This document shows positions 17,456-26,940 of a stretch of 64,000 nt of DNA, in pieces. The translations under genes were made by a program, and so were the position numbers. The DNA is from Clostridium sp. (GTDB lineage: Bacteria > Bacillota > Clostridia > Clostridiales > Clostridiaceae). Each line of letters starts with the position of its first letter. The first letter of the stretch is position 1. The DNA lies in contig JARLHR010000074.1 of NCBI GenBank assembly GCA_031292145.1, forward strand, positions 31,376-95,375, written 5' to 3'. A model generated the notes under the pieces. The model had not been told where the DNA came from and made no database searches. It saw nothing but the letters and a program-made list of their open reading frames with translations.

Positions 17456-18853
17456 TTATTTTCCAGGTATATGAGTTCTTATTAATTCGGATGGAGATAA
17501 TATCTTGTCTATAATATCTTCAGGCAATATTTGATCTTCCAATAGAATTTCTCTTATAGTTTTTCCAGTAGATAAGGCTTTTTTTGATATTGAGCTAGCT
17601 TGATCATAACCTATATGGGGAACTAATGCAGTTGCAGAAACTAAGGATTTTTCGAGGTTTTCTAAACATCTATCCTTGTTCATCTCTAATCCATCTATAC
17701 ATTTTTCTTTAAAAATTGCAACACTTCTATCGAGAAGTTCCAAAGATTCCAGTAAGCATTCTGCTATAAGTGGAGTAAAGGCATTTAGTTCTAATTGTCC
17801 CATGGAGCTTGCCATAGTTATTGCACTATCATTAGCAATTACTCTTAAGCTGACCTGTGCGACCATTTCAGGAATAACAGGGTTTACCTTTCCAGGCATA
17901 ATTGTTGAACCAGCTTGCATTTTAGGAAGAATTACTTCTCCTATTCCTCCTCGAGGTCCAGAATTTAATAATCTCAAGTCATTTGAAATCTTAAGCAGAT
18001 TTACGCTGCAGGATTTTAATAACCCAGAGGTTTCTACAAATATGTCGCAGTTTTGTGTAATGTCCATAGGATAGTCAGACCTTGCTATGCCAAGACCAGT
18101 GAGATCTTGAATAATATCTGTCATCATAAATACGTATTTATTTGTAGCATTTAATCCTGTGCCTATGGCAGTACCTCCAAGGTTAATTTGTCTTAATCTT
18201 TCTTCCACTTTGTATATTCTCCATCTGTCTCTTTCTATTGCTTTTGAATATGCTCCAAAACTTTGACCAGCTGTCATTGGCAGTGCATCCATTAATTGAG
18301 TTCTTCCAAGTTTTATTATATCTGCGAACTCATTTTCTTTCAGTTGAAGAGCTTCCTGCAAACTGGATAAAGAATTGCTTAACTTTCTAATTAACTTTAT
18401 TGCTGCAATTCTAAGAGCAGAAGGATAAACATCATTAGTTGATTGTGACATATTAACGTGGTTAAGAGGGTGCACTAAATTATAATCTCCTTTACATCCA
18501 CCTAATAGTTCAATTGCTCTGTTAGCAATAACTTCATTTACATTCATATTAGTAGATGTACCGGCACCTCCTTGAAATGCACTGAGTTTAAATTCACTAT
18601 CAAATTTTCCTTCAATGATTTCTTCACTAGCATTTATTATTGCATCAGCTTTTTCAGGGTCAAGTAATTTCAATTTTTTATTTGTCATTGCTGCTGCTTT
18701 CTTTATAAGAGCAATTTCTTTTACCAAATTTAAATTTACAGTTTTGCTGTTTAGATCAAAGTTTTCAAAGGCTCTAGCTGTATTTATTCCACTGTATGTA
18801 GAATTAACTATATTTTTTTCACCTAATACATCTTGTTCTAATCTATAATCCAA
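17456..18853 (-). CDS. aspA: Aspartate ammonia-lyase (aspartase)
   Basis: The 465-residue protein belongs to the fumarase/aspartase superfamily, with GGAGTSTNMNVNEVIANRA, HVNMSQSTNDVYPSALRIA and the signature AGSTIMPGKVNPVIPE carrying the catalytic Ser loop. The length and the GRTQLMDALPMTAGQ segment fit aspartase better than fumarase C. It converts L-aspartate to fumarate and ammonia in the cytoplasm. I take TTG at 18853 as start (MDYRLEQDVLG) because AAGGAG lies 8 bases upstream; the GTG at 18862 overlaps that site. Monocistronic, with a terminator downstream. Fumarase cannot be fully excluded. Confidence 0.9.
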   Translation of the reverse strand: MDYRLEQDVLGEKNIVNSTYSGINTARAFENFDLNSKTVNLNLVKEIALIKKAAAMTNKKLKLLDPEKADAIINASEEIIEGKFDSEFKLSAFQGGAGTSTNMNVNEVIANRAIELLGGCKGDYNLVHPLNHVNMSQSTNDVYPSALRIAAIKLIRKLSNSLSSLQEALQLKENEFADIIKLGRTQLMDALPMTAGQSFGAYSKAIERDRWRIYKVEERLRQINLGGTAIGTGLNATNKYVFMMTDIIQDLTGLGIARSDYPMDITQNCDIFVETSGLLKSCSVNLLKISNDLRLLNSGPRGGIGEVILPKMQAGSTIMPGKVNPVIPEMVAQVSLRVIANDSAITMASSMGQLELNAFTPLIAECLLESLELLDRSVAIFKEKCIDGLEMNKDRCLENLEKSLVSATALVPHIGYDQASSISKKALSTGKTIREILLEDQILPEDIIDKILSPSELIRTHIPGK

Positions 18854-18958
18854 AATTAACACTCCTTAAATAATATGTAGTAATCATAAGTTGTTGGACG
18901 TAACTAAGAAATTGTTATTTTTAACTTTTAGTTTGTTAGATATATGAAAGAATATCTA

Positions 18959-19195
18959 CTAATATTTTTGAATTGATAATAAATCATCAATACTTCTATT
19001 CATGTATTTATAAGAATCATAAACTCCTTGATTATAAAATTCTAATGCTAACTCATTTATTATAAAGTTCAATATGTTACTTGATGCTAAATCTCCTAAT
19101 TCTTCCTCACGTTCGTTATAAAAATATTCTTTTATTGAAGAAATCATATCTTCTCTTTTTTCTTTGGTTAATGTGAGTTTATCTTTATCTCTCAT
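18959..19195 (-). CDS. DUF2164 family protein
   Basis: A 78-residue cytoplasmic protein. The KREDMISSIKEYFYNEREEE helix, ELGDLASSNILNFIINELAL and YNQGVYDSYKYMNRSIDDLL match the DUF2164 pattern (IGDLAA...LLDF..EEIGP..YNQGV.DA). The ATG at 19195 is preceded by AAGGAG 8 bases upstream; the GTG at 19204 overlaps that site and is less likely. It is divergent from hydF with a 129-bp shared promoter region. The function of DUF2164 is unknown. Confidence 0.8.
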   Translation of the reverse strand: MRDKDKLTLTKEKREDMISSIKEYFYNEREEELGDLASSNILNFIINELALEFYNQGVYDSYKYMNRSIDDLLSIQKY

Positions 19196-19324
19196 TTGAA
19201 ACACTCCTTAATTATAAGTTATCAATTGTGTTTTGATAATTGCAATGTATATTATTGATAGTTTATATTATAATAGAAGAAACAAATTAAAAAAATAACA
19301 AAATGATTTAAAGGAGTAATAATT

Positions 19325-20563
19325 ATGAGTTTAAATACAACACCAACAGGAGAAAGAGTACATATTGCTCTGTTTGGAATGACAAACGCAGGTAAATCCA
19401 GTATTATAAATGCACTTACAAATCAAGAAATTTCTATTGTTTCGGATGTTAAAGGGACAACTACTGACCCTGTTTATAAAGCGATTGAAATTCTTCCTAT
19501 AGGACCTTGTATGATAATTGATACCGCAGGACTTGATGATGAAAGTGAATTGGGGGAGTCAAGAAAAAAGAAAACCTTTGAAGTTTTATCAAAAACAAAT
19601 GTTGCATTAGTAGTAATAGATAGTGCTATTGGAATTACTGAAAATGATACTGCTATAATAAATGAAATAAAAGAAAAGAAAATACCTGTGGTTTGCATTT
19701 TCAATAAGGCAGACCAAAAGAGTATAACGAAAGAAGAAATAAATAGTATTGAGAAGGAAATTGCTGTTCCTGTTGTTTCTGTTTCAGCATTAAACAAAAG
19801 TGGAATAGAAGAACTTAAGCAAAAAATTATATCTTTAATACCGGATGATGAAGATAAATTCAAGTTAGTAGGAGATCTTATAAGTCCAGGTGATATAGTT
19901 ATTCTTGTTACACCTATTGATAAAGCAGCTCCAAAGGGAAGACTTATTTTACCACAGCAGCAAACTATAAGGGATATAATAGAAAGTGATGCTATAGCAG
20001 TTGTAACAAAAGAACATGAATTAAGAGAAACCATTGAAAATCTAAAGAAAAAGCCTAAGCTTGTTATAACAGACTCACAAGTGTTTTTAAAGGCGTCAGC
20101 AGATACACCTAAAGACATAAAGCTTACTTCTTTTTCAATATTGCAGGCAAGATATAAAGGTAACCTTGTTGAGCTTGTAAAAGGTGCTAAGGCAATAGAA
20201 AGTCTTGAAGATGGTGATAGTGTATTGATTTCAGAAGGCTGCACTCATCATAAACAGTGTGACGATATTGGAACAGTGAAAATTCCAAGATGGGTAAGAC
20301 AAATGACTGGTAAACAAATAAATTTTGAACATTCTTCTGGAAATTCTTTCACGGAAGATATTAAAAAATATAAGCTTATCATTCACTGTGGAGGATGTAT
20401 GTTAAATAGAGCAGCCATGCTTTCAAGAATTGATAATGCAATTAAAAATGATATTCCAATTGTTAATTATGGAGTATTGATAGGATATGTCCAAGGTATT
20501 TTGGAAAGAGCTCTTGAGCCATTCCCGCTGGCAAAAGCAATATATGACGGGGATTTTAATTAA
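19325..20563 (+). CDS. hydF: [FeFe]-hydrogenase maturation GTPase HydF
   Basis: The 412-residue protein has an N-terminal Era-like GTPase domain (P-loop GMTNAGKS at 17-24, DTAGLDD, NKAD), a dimerisation domain, and a C-terminal Fe-S domain with Cys306 in EGCTHHKQC and Cys355/Cys358 in HCGGCM, the ligands of the HydF cluster. HydF is the scaffold that receives the 2Fe subcluster made by HydE and HydG and hands it to hydrogenase HydA. hydE, hydG and hydA are not in this window. SD AAAGGAG lies 9 bases before the ATG, and a terminator follows. This gene marks an H2-producing anaerobe. Confidence 0.97.
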   Translation: MSLNTTPTGERVHIALFGMTNAGKSSIINALTNQEISIVSDVKGTTTDPVYKAIEILPIGPCMIIDTAGLDDESELGESRKKKTFEVLSKTNVALVVIDSAIGITENDTAIINEIKEKKIPVVCIFNKADQKSITKEEINSIEKEIAVPVVSVSALNKSGIEELKQKIISLIPDDEDKFKLVGDLISPGDIVILVTPIDKAAPKGRLILPQQQTIRDIIESDAIAVVTKEHELRETIENLKKKPKLVITDSQVFLKASADTPKDIKLTSFSILQARYKGNLVELVKGAKAIESLEDGDSVLISEGCTHHKQCDDIGTVKIPRWVRQMTGKQINFEHSSGNSFTEDIKKYKLIIHCGGCMLNRAAMLSRIDNAIKNDIPIVNYGVLIGYVQGILERALEPFPLAKAIYDGDFN

Positions 20564-20585
20564 AACTAAATTAAGGTATATAAAA

Positions 20586-20618
20586 AATAATAAGTCATCA
20601 TAGACTTATTATTTTTTT
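20586..20618 (+). terminator. Intrinsic terminator of hydF
   Basis: AATAATAAGTC and GACTTATTATT form an 11-bp stem over ATCATA, followed by a run of T residues, 23 bp after the hydF stop codon. Confidence 0.85.
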
Positions 20619-21007
20619 ATTTATAGATAAACAACTTTCACATACTTATGTTTAGAATATATATTTTCTCGATTTACCCATGTGTAGGTTATGTAGCATC
20701 AAAGTTAGCTAAGGAGGCTATAAAAATAGAAAAATAGGAATATCATTAGAACTCTTATATATAAGTCAATTACCATTTTTACATCAATTTAACACAAGCA
20801 ACCAATATTTTTAATAATCCTGTGTTATTCTTTAACAGTATTAAAAGAACTTACTATGAATAGATTCGTTAAAACAAAGATTCTGTTAGGTAATTATAAA
20901 AAATGGCTTAACACTTTGTAAAATTTTTAGTTCGTTAAGAATTGTATAAGTTTAGTAATGTTCATATAAGTTAACAGAATGATAATTATGCAAAGGGGAA
21001 ATAAAAT
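20619..21007. other. AT-rich intergenic region before the surface protein
   Basis: About 390 bp with no reading frame of note and no repeat shared with the rest of the window. It should hold the promoter of the choline-binding-type protein; no clear -35/-10 pair with proper spacing was found by eye. AAGGGGA is the ribosome site. Confidence 0.5.
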
Positions 21008-22921
21008 ATGCTTAAAAGAATTACAAAAATTACAGGTTTATTAATGAGTGCAGCTTCAATTATATCAATTGTGCCAGTACAAGCTGCTGATTATCAAAGT
21101 GTAACTGCTCAACAAGGTACTATCTATAATGCAAAAGCAAAAGCAGGCGGTATTTTTATTGATGGAGAAATAAATGGACAAGATGAGGCTTTATATTGGG
21201 TATCAGCTGATGGTAAATACAATAAACTTGATGGAATTGACTCCACTAATGATACTGCAAGTGATGTTATACAAAATAGATATCTAGAAATTGATACTGG
21301 TGCTATTAAATCTGATGGTACTCCTGATTATACTTATGTAGATTTAAAAGATAATTATAAGGTATTAGATTATGATGTAAGAACAGATTTAGAAGATACA
21401 GCTGCAAGAACTGTAAAGAGCAAAATAAAAGATGACAATAACGGAAGATTTGCGAAAGATTTTTATGACAATCAAGAGGTTTCAAGTTCAACTCAACTTA
21501 AGGGTGCTGTAGCAAATAGTAAGTCTGGTTCAATTTTACCTATTATAGAAAACGGTAAGGATTGGTATCAAAATGCTGGAAGTGGATTAGCCGTTTATCA
21601 ATATAATTTAGATAGTGATAAAACACGACTTAATGGACAACTTGTTTCTACAATTTATGCTGATGCACAAGGAAATTATGTTGATGCAGATTATAATTTA
21701 GGAAACTTAAGAGTATGTACAAGTACTACTGGTGCTGGTGCTAGTGCTACTCTTAACAATACTGAAGATTCTTATCAAATAAAAGAAGGCAATACAACCT
21801 ATGATATAAAAGCAACCCTTAAAGAAGGCAAATATCTTACAGATAGTTCTGATTATATATACAGGCTTGCATATCTTAAAATATATAAAAAAGAAGACGG
21901 TCAGCCAGATTCTGCTTATGTAGATGCAACAGGTGAATTCAAATTTGGAAGTAAGGGATATACAGTAACACCAGATAATACATCTGATAATTCTATAACT
22001 GTATTACAAAAATTCTCAAAGGCTCCAGCTACAAATACTATAGATGGTATTAAGTATTCTAAGGATTCACAAATTTATTTCTTTGCAGATAAAGATGGAA
22101 AATCTGAATATGTATTAGGAAAATCTGCTAGTGATGCAAGTAAAAAGACTGGCGCAAATACAGGTGGAAAAACAAAGGTAACAACTAGTTCGCAAAACAT
22201 TCTTTCCAGTATATATCTTGATACCACAAGTAGTAGAATATATGCAGAAACTATTACACCAAAAGCAAAAGATAGCTTTAATTATATAGATGTTAGCAGC
22301 TATGATGAATCAGACACAGATTCAACTGCAAGTGGTATAGTTACAGCAGGTGGATGTCCATGGTTCTTACATGATGGATATATAATGACATGGGATCAAA
22401 ACAAAAACTTTATTAAAGCATATCAATCAGATTCTGGTGAATCTAACATATCTGTTGATAGCAAAGATAACTTTATTGATTGGGATCAAGATAAAGGGGT
22501 ATATACAGTTATACACAATGTAAAACCTGCTTCTGCAACTGGTACAGCAACTGCTACAACGGGTGCAACTAATACAGCTGCTACTACAGGTTCTGCTGTT
22601 TCAGTAAGTACAACTACTAAAACTGGCTGGGTATTAAATAAAGACAATACTTGGAATTATCTTTTAGAAAATGGAACTAAGAAGACTGGGTGGTTAAATG
22701 ATAATGGAGCTTGGTATTATTTAAAAGTTGATGGTATTATGGCTACAGGTTGGATCAATGATAACGGTACTTGGTACTACCTAAATGCATCAGGTGCTAT
22801 GAAAACTGGATGGGTAAATGACAATGGAACTTGGTATTACTTAAATGCATCAGGAGCTATGTTAGCTGACACAACAGTTGATGGATATACATTAGGCAGC
22901 AATGGAGCATGGATAGGTTAG
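21008..22921 (+). CDS. Secreted protein with C-terminal choline-binding-type cell-wall repeats
   Basis: A 637-residue exported protein. Residues 1-26 are a signal peptide ending VQAA. Residues 30-515 are a large region of unknown fold, rich in Asp, Ser, Thr and Tyr. A Thr/Ala/Ser-rich linker lies at about 518-537. Residues about 540-625 carry four CW_binding_1 repeats: TGWVLNKDNTWNYLLENG, TGWLNDNGAWYYLKVDG, TGWINDNGTWYYLNASG and TGWVNDNGTWYYLNASG. Such repeats bind choline-bearing teichoic acids and hold the protein on the wall non-covalently. No catalytic domain is recognised. The last two repeats are nearly identical, a sign of recent repeat expansion. Confidence 0.88.
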   Translation: MLKRITKITGLLMSAASIISIVPVQAADYQSVTAQQGTIYNAKAKAGGIFIDGEINGQDEALYWVSADGKYNKLDGIDSTNDTASDVIQNRYLEIDTGAIKSDGTPDYTYVDLKDNYKVLDYDVRTDLEDTAARTVKSKIKDDNNGRFAKDFYDNQEVSSSTQLKGAVANSKSGSILPIIENGKDWYQNAGSGLAVYQYNLDSDKTRLNGQLVSTIYADAQGNYVDADYNLGNLRVCTSTTGAGASATLNNTEDSYQIKEGNTTYDIKATLKEGKYLTDSSDYIYRLAYLKIYKKEDGQPDSAYVDATGEFKFGSKGYTVTPDNTSDNSITVLQKFSKAPATNTIDGIKYSKDSQIYFFADKDGKSEYVLGKSASDASKKTGANTGGKTKVTTSSQNILSSIYLDTTSSRIYAETITPKAKDSFNYIDVSSYDESDTDSTASGIVTAGGCPWFLHDGYIMTWDQNKNFIKAYQSDSGESNISVDSKDNFIDWDQDKGVYTVIHNVKPASATGTATATTGATNTAATTGSAVSVSTTTKTGWVLNKDNTWNYLLENGTKKTGWLNDNGAWYYLKVDGIMATGWINDNGTWYYLNASGAMKTGWVNDNGTWYYLNASGAMLADTTVDGYTLGSNGAWIG

Positions 22922-22990
22922 TAGAATAATTGCAATACTTTAAGTCTGTCAGGATTCTAGTATAAAATAAAAAAATAATATGTTATTTAA

Positions 22991-23030
22991 AAAGGTTGGA
23001 GGTAGAATTAAGCTTCCAACCTTTATTTTA
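22991..23030 (+). terminator. Intrinsic terminator of the surface-protein gene
   Basis: AAAGGTTGGA and TCCAACCTTT form a 10-bp stem, with T-rich sequence after it, 70 bp after the stop codon. Confidence 0.8.
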
Positions 23031-23076
23031 TAAAAGTTAGAACTTAAATAAAATTATCTTAAAACGAAAAACAGAA

Positions 23077-23239
23077 TAAGGCACATGAAAGAAAATAATA
23101 GGCCAAAGATGCGACGTATATTTCGTGTCAGACAAGAAAGCAAATTCTGCTCATAGCGGGCCTATTAGTAGAATTTGCTGACACAGTATGACGCGAAATA
23201 GACAAGCATACTGGTCTATTATTTTCTTGATTGTGCCTA
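23077..23239. repeat. Dispersed inverted-repeat element, long form (copy 5)
   Basis: About 163 bp from ATAAGGCACATGAAAGAAAA, then TAATAGGCC, to GGTCTATTATTTTCTTGATT and GTGCCTA. Its core is the reverse complement of the core in copies 1 and 4 (GACAAGAAAGCAAATTCTGC, TCATAGCGGGCCTATTAGTA), so it is inserted in the opposite orientation. It sits between a terminator and the next gene. Confidence 0.85.
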
Positions 23240-23395
23240 CAAGTTAAAAGTAAATCATTTTCAATATTTTGAGTAATTCAATTTAATCCTTATTCACTAA
23301 AATATACAACACATAATATGAAATTCAGGTTAAACAATATTATTAGGATAAGAAGTTACAATTATGAAATATACTGAAATAAAGGAATGATGAAA

Positions 23396-24631
23396 ATGTC
23401 AAAAGTATTATTTATAGCTATAGCAGGCCATGGACATGTTAACCCAACTATAGGTATCGTTAGAGAATTAATAGATCGAGGAGAAAATGTTACATATATT
23501 GCTGGCGAAGAATTTAGAGAAAAAATAGAAGCGACTGGAGCTAAATTTAAAGGTCATAAGAATTTCAATATGTCAGACCGTGTTACTAAAAATTTAAATG
23601 TACCTAATAATAAATCGTTGTTGGATATCATCGGAAATATAAATTTAACCGATAGTAAGATATTATCCAATCTTACTAATACATTTAAAGAAATAATTGA
23701 AGCTGTATTTAATTCAAATGAAAAATTTGATTATATTATTTATGATTCGCCATTTATCTTAGGTCCAGAAATAGGAAGAGTACTAAAAATTCCTACCATT
23801 TCTTCTACTAGTACCTTTGGAATAAATGAAGCAATAATAAAAAATATATTAGCATCATTAAACCTTGATAAATTCAAGGAAATTTTAAATAATCCTGATT
23901 ATATAAATTTTACGAAGGATTTACAAGAAAAGTATGATATAAAATTTCCTAGCATGCTTAGTGAATTTACTGGAAAAGGTATGATTAATATTGTGTATAC
24001 GTCTAAATATTTTCAACCATATAGTGAAACATTTGATGAAAGTTATAAGTTTATTGGTCCATCAGTAATAGATAGAAAAGAAAGTATCGACATTAATTTA
24101 AAAAATAAAGAGAATAAAAAAATTATTTATATATCTCTAGGAACTATATTTAATAATTCCATTGAATTTTATGAAAGCTGCTTTGAAGCTTTTAAAGATA
24201 TAGATGCGGAAGTTATTATGTCTGTGGGCAAAAAAATTGATATAAATATTTTTGAAAATATTCCATCAAATTTTAGTGTTCACAATTATGTACCTCAACT
24301 TGAAGTGTTAAAACATGCAGATGTATTTATTACTCATGGTGGTATGAATAGTACAAATGAAGGTTTGTATTACGATGTACCATTAATCCTTATACCACAA
24401 TCCGTTGATCAGCCTTTAGTAGCTAATAGAGTTGCAGAGCTTGGTGCAGGTATTGTTATTGAAAAAAGTGAAACTACTCCAGAAATGTTGAAGGAATGTG
24501 TAGAAAGGATTTTTTCAGATAATAGTTTTAAGATAAACAGTAAAAAAATCGGAAAATCTTTAAGGGAAGCAGGAGGATATAAAAGAGGAGTTGATGAAAT
24601 CTTAAACTTAAAAAACTCCATTCAAAGTTAA
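23396..24631 (+). CDS. MGT-family UDP-glycosyltransferase (GT1)
   Basis: The 411-residue cytoplasmic protein starts SKVLFIAIAGHGHVNPTIGI, typical of macrolide-type glycosyltransferases (YjiC/OleD group). The C-terminal half has YISLGTIFNN, NYVPQLEVLKHADVFITHGG and MNSTNEGLYYDVPLILIPQS then DQP, the nucleotide-sugar-binding signature. The ATG at 23396 is preferred because AAAGGA ends 9 bases upstream; ATGs at 23387 and 23390 abut it. These enzymes glucosylate small lipophilic acceptors such as macrolides, flavonoids or lipids. The acceptor is unknown. It precedes the COG4705 gene by 54 bp. Confidence 0.88.
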   Translation: MSKVLFIAIAGHGHVNPTIGIVRELIDRGENVTYIAGEEFREKIEATGAKFKGHKNFNMSDRVTKNLNVPNNKSLLDIIGNINLTDSKILSNLTNTFKEIIEAVFNSNEKFDYIIYDSPFILGPEIGRVLKIPTISSTSTFGINEAIIKNILASLNLDKFKEILNNPDYINFTKDLQEKYDIKFPSMLSEFTGKGMINIVYTSKYFQPYSETFDESYKFIGPSVIDRKESIDINLKNKENKKIIYISLGTIFNNSIEFYESCFEAFKDIDAEVIMSVGKKIDINIFENIPSNFSVHNYVPQLEVLKHADVFITHGGMNSTNEGLYYDVPLILIPQSVDQPLVANRVAELGAGIVIEKSETTPEMLKECVERIFSDNSFKINSKKIGKSLREAGGYKRGVDEILNLKNSIQS

Positions 24632-24685
24632 TAAAAAATACAATCATTTAGATAAATAATAAGAGTGTATACGGAGGGAGAATAA

Positions 24686-25528
24686 TTGAGGAATGATAGT
24701 AATAGTAGAGAAAATCATTCAAAACTTCATGTAGTTGGAGCTAAACCGTCACTAGGGAGGGAAATGTTGAACAAAGTTCCAGAGATTACAATCTTTTTCT
24801 GGATTATCAAAGTGCTAACCACTGGAATGGGCGAGGTGGCATCTGATTATCTAGCTAATCAACTAGATCCTGTAATTGCAGTAGCCATTGCAGGTATTGC
24901 ACTAGTAGCCTCATTAGTATTACAGTTCTTAGTACGCCGATATGTGGCATGGATTTACTGGATAACTGTCATCATGGTAAGTATTTTTGGTACGATGGCC
25001 GCAGATGTAGTGCACGTTGGATTTGGCGTACCATACATTGCCTCAGCAGTATTCTTTGTGGTGGCCTTGGCAATTATCTTCGTAACCTGGTATGTAAGTG
25101 AGAAGACTTTGTCCATACATAGCATCTACACTAGCCGTCGAGAGTTTTTTTATTGGGCTACCATATTGACTACGTTCGCACTGGGTACCGCGGCAGGAGA
25201 CATGACTGCCACAACAATGCACTTAGGTTATTTTTATTCGGGTGTGCTATTTGCACTCTTAATTGCTATCTCGGCTTTGGTCTATTGGTTGTTTGCTTTA
25301 AACGAGATTTTTACCTTTTGGTTCGCGTACATAGTTACACGACCGTTGGGTGCTTCATTTGCGGATTGGATGGGAGTACCTAGTAATCGAGGAGGTCTTG
25401 GATTAGGAACTGGGTGGGTCAGCTTAGGCTTAACGATTATAATTTTTGCCCTTATTGGTTACATTACGATAACCCGTAAGGATATTGAAGTTCGTAGACA
25501 TGCTGAGTCACAGTCACGCAAAAAATAA
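24686..25528 (+). CDS. COG4705-type membrane protein, possibly acquired
   Basis: A 280-residue protein with eight or nine helices and repeated motifs such as TTGMGEVASDYLA, GTMAADVVHVGFGVPY, GTAAGDMTATTMHLGY and GASFADWMGVPSNRGGLGLG. The repeated G(T/E)xAxD and HxGxG units recall the COG4705 membrane-anchored protein group, of unknown function. The start is TTG behind GGAGGGA. Codon use is visibly richer in G and C (GCC, GTG, CGC, CTG) than in every neighbour, which suggests transfer from a higher-GC donor. It follows the glycosyltransferase on the same strand. Confidence 0.7.
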   Translation: MRNDSNSRENHSKLHVVGAKPSLGREMLNKVPEITIFFWIIKVLTTGMGEVASDYLANQLDPVIAVAIAGIALVASLVLQFLVRRYVAWIYWITVIMVSIFGTMAADVVHVGFGVPYIASAVFFVVALAIIFVTWYVSEKTLSIHSIYTSRREFFYWATILTTFALGTAAGDMTATTMHLGYFYSGVLFALLIAISALVYWLFALNEIFTFWFAYIVTRPLGASFADWMGVPSNRGGLGLGTGWVSLGLTIIIFALIGYITITRKDIEVRRHAESQSRKK

Positions 25529-25638
25529 CATTTTTATTAATATCAGAAAATTATAAGAGAAGTATTGATGAAGTTACATTAATATATTCTATTTGTTATT
25601 GATAAGTATTTAATAAATAAATATTTAGATAGGTTAAT

Positions 25639-25651
25639 TTAGGTAGCCTAA
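25639..25651. promoter_or_regulatory. Palindrome resembling a DtxR-family (IdeR/MntR-like) half operator
   Basis: TTAGGTAGCCTAA is a perfect palindrome with a 3-bp centre, and AGGTTAAT just before it extends the likeness to the TTAGGTTAGCCTAACC type. It lies about 75 bp before the 86-residue ORF at 25725. Only sequence likeness supports it. Confidence 0.35.
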
Positions 25652-25724
25652 TTTTATTTATGAACTATACCATGACTTCCAACATATTATAGTTTCAGAA
25701 GACTTTGAAAAGGAGTTAAATCAT

Positions 25725-25985
25725 ATGGTACAATATGGACCTCCGAATTCTCCACCACCAAAAACTAAACCTAAAAAACCAAGAAATTCATATATTATTG
25801 ACTGCTTACACTCATATACGTATGTATGGCCGAAGAAAGGAAAGCCTTTTTGGTTCTATCCTACAAGAATAGAGTATGGCGAGGTTTCAGGTTATAGATG
25901 GGATGGAAAGAAGTGGACATTCTATGGATTTGATCCAAAATCTATTGATCAGGTTGCATGTTCTCCAGTTCCTACACTTTACTAA
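25725..25985 (+). CDS. Small conserved-looking protein of unknown function (86 aa)
   Basis: The ATG is preceded by AAAGGAG and the gene ends with its own terminator, so it is likely real. The 86 residues have a Pro/Lys-rich start (GPPNSPPPKTKPKKPR) and an aromatic body (CLHSYTYVWPKKGKPFWFYP, GYRWDGKKWTFYGFD) with two Cys and no membrane segment or signal peptide. I do not recognise a family with certainty. The aromatic, Trp/Tyr-rich body suggests a small beta-rich domain. A possible metal-regulator palindrome lies upstream at 25639. Confidence 0.65.
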   Translation: MVQYGPPNSPPPKTKPKKPRNSYIIDCLHSYTYVWPKKGKPFWFYPTRIEYGEVSGYRWDGKKWTFYGFDPKSIDQVACSPVPTLY

Positions 25986-25997
25986 AGTTATAAAACA

Positions 25998-26034
25998 GGC
26001 CCTCAATGTATTTAATTACGTTGGAGGGCCTTTG
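25998..26034 (+). terminator. Intrinsic terminator of the 86-aa gene
   Basis: GGCCCTC-AA and TT-GGAGGGCC form a stem of nine to ten pairs with one bulge, followed by TTTGTGTT, 12 bp after the stop. It may also serve the convergent ytaF gene. Confidence 0.8.
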
Positions 26035-26058
26035 TGTTCACTCGTAAATACAAGAATA

Positions 26059-26673
26059 TTAATTGAGAAATTCAATAATACCAAGTATTATTAGCAATAT
26101 GCCTGAAATTAATGGTGCATATTTACCTAAAAAATTACCCAATACATTGTTTCCTATAGTTTCCCCAAGTAGTATTGTGAGAATACTTAATACAAATGTG
26201 AATATGACTGTAAATTCAATACTAACTCCTGTTATACTTGCCGCTACGCCAGTACCTAAGTTGTTAAAGGTTAATGCGAATGCAACAAGGATAGCCTCTT
26301 TTATATTTATATCACCAGAGTTGTCTAAGTCTGATTTTTCAGCATACTCAATCATATCAGTGATATCTTTTAAAGCAAGTTCTTTTGAACATTTATTACT
26401 TATAAGTTTTATTATGCTTTGGACTACAAAATATCCTCCCAATATAATAATAACTCCGGCGCCAAAACCATTTGCTATATAATGTGGTAAAAATTTTGAG
26501 ATATATACGCCAAGGGACATAGATAAAAATGTGCCTGTAGATGTTATAATTGCTATGATAAGATTTGCAATTATTCCTATCTTTATTTTTTTTAGCCCAT
26601 ATGCGGTGCCTACAACTACGTTATCTAGATTAGAGGATAAACTAAACAATAATGCAGATAAAAGTAATGCCAT
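26059..26673 (-). CDS. ytaF: Sporulation membrane protein YtaF (MntP-like fold)
   Basis: The 204-residue protein has about six helices in two repeats: ALLFSLSSNLDNVVVGTAYG near the start and AFALTFNNLGTGVAASITG in the second half, the paired S/NxxDN-type motifs of the YtaF/MntP superfamily. I place the start at the ATG at 26673 (MALLLSALL) because AAAGGAAA lies 8 bases upstream; the frame remains open further up but without a ribosome site. YtaF is annotated as a sporulation membrane protein; related MntP exports Mn2+. A metal-export role here is inference from fold and from the metal genes nearby. Confidence 0.8.
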   Translation of the reverse strand: MALLLSALLFSLSSNLDNVVVGTAYGLKKIKIGIIANLIIAIITSTGTFLSMSLGVYISKFLPHYIANGFGAGVIIILGGYFVVQSIIKLISNKCSKELALKDITDMIEYAEKSDLDNSGDINIKEAILVAFALTFNNLGTGVAASITGVSIEFTVIFTFVLSILTILLGETIGNNVLGNFLGKYAPLISGILLIILGIIEFLN

Positions 26674-26940
26674 AAATATGTTTTCCTTTTTATTATTTAT
26701 ATTATAATATATGTATATGGATATATATTCATATGGTGATTTAGAATTTTTAAACCACTTGTGGCAACGTAAAAAAATCTCTATATATAACATAAGAGAT
26801 GTATATGGGAAGATGATTAATTTTTTAGTATAACCAACTATAGCTTTACTTGAATAAGTATTATTGCATAACTACTCCATATGGATTTATTCTAAATCTA
26901 ATGATAAAATATAATGTATTTAATAATAGGAGGGAAATGA

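Noticed and set aside
19474-20244. Minus-strand frame of 256 codons
   Set aside because: It is the mirror of hydF; low-complexity Ser/Ile-rich product and no ribosome site.
22628-22860. Tandem repeats in DNA as a possible non-coding satellite
   Set aside because: They encode the cell-wall-binding repeats of the surface protein, which explains them.
26063-26482. Plus-strand frame of 139 codons
   Set aside because: Opposite the ytaF gene, which has motif support and a ribosome site.
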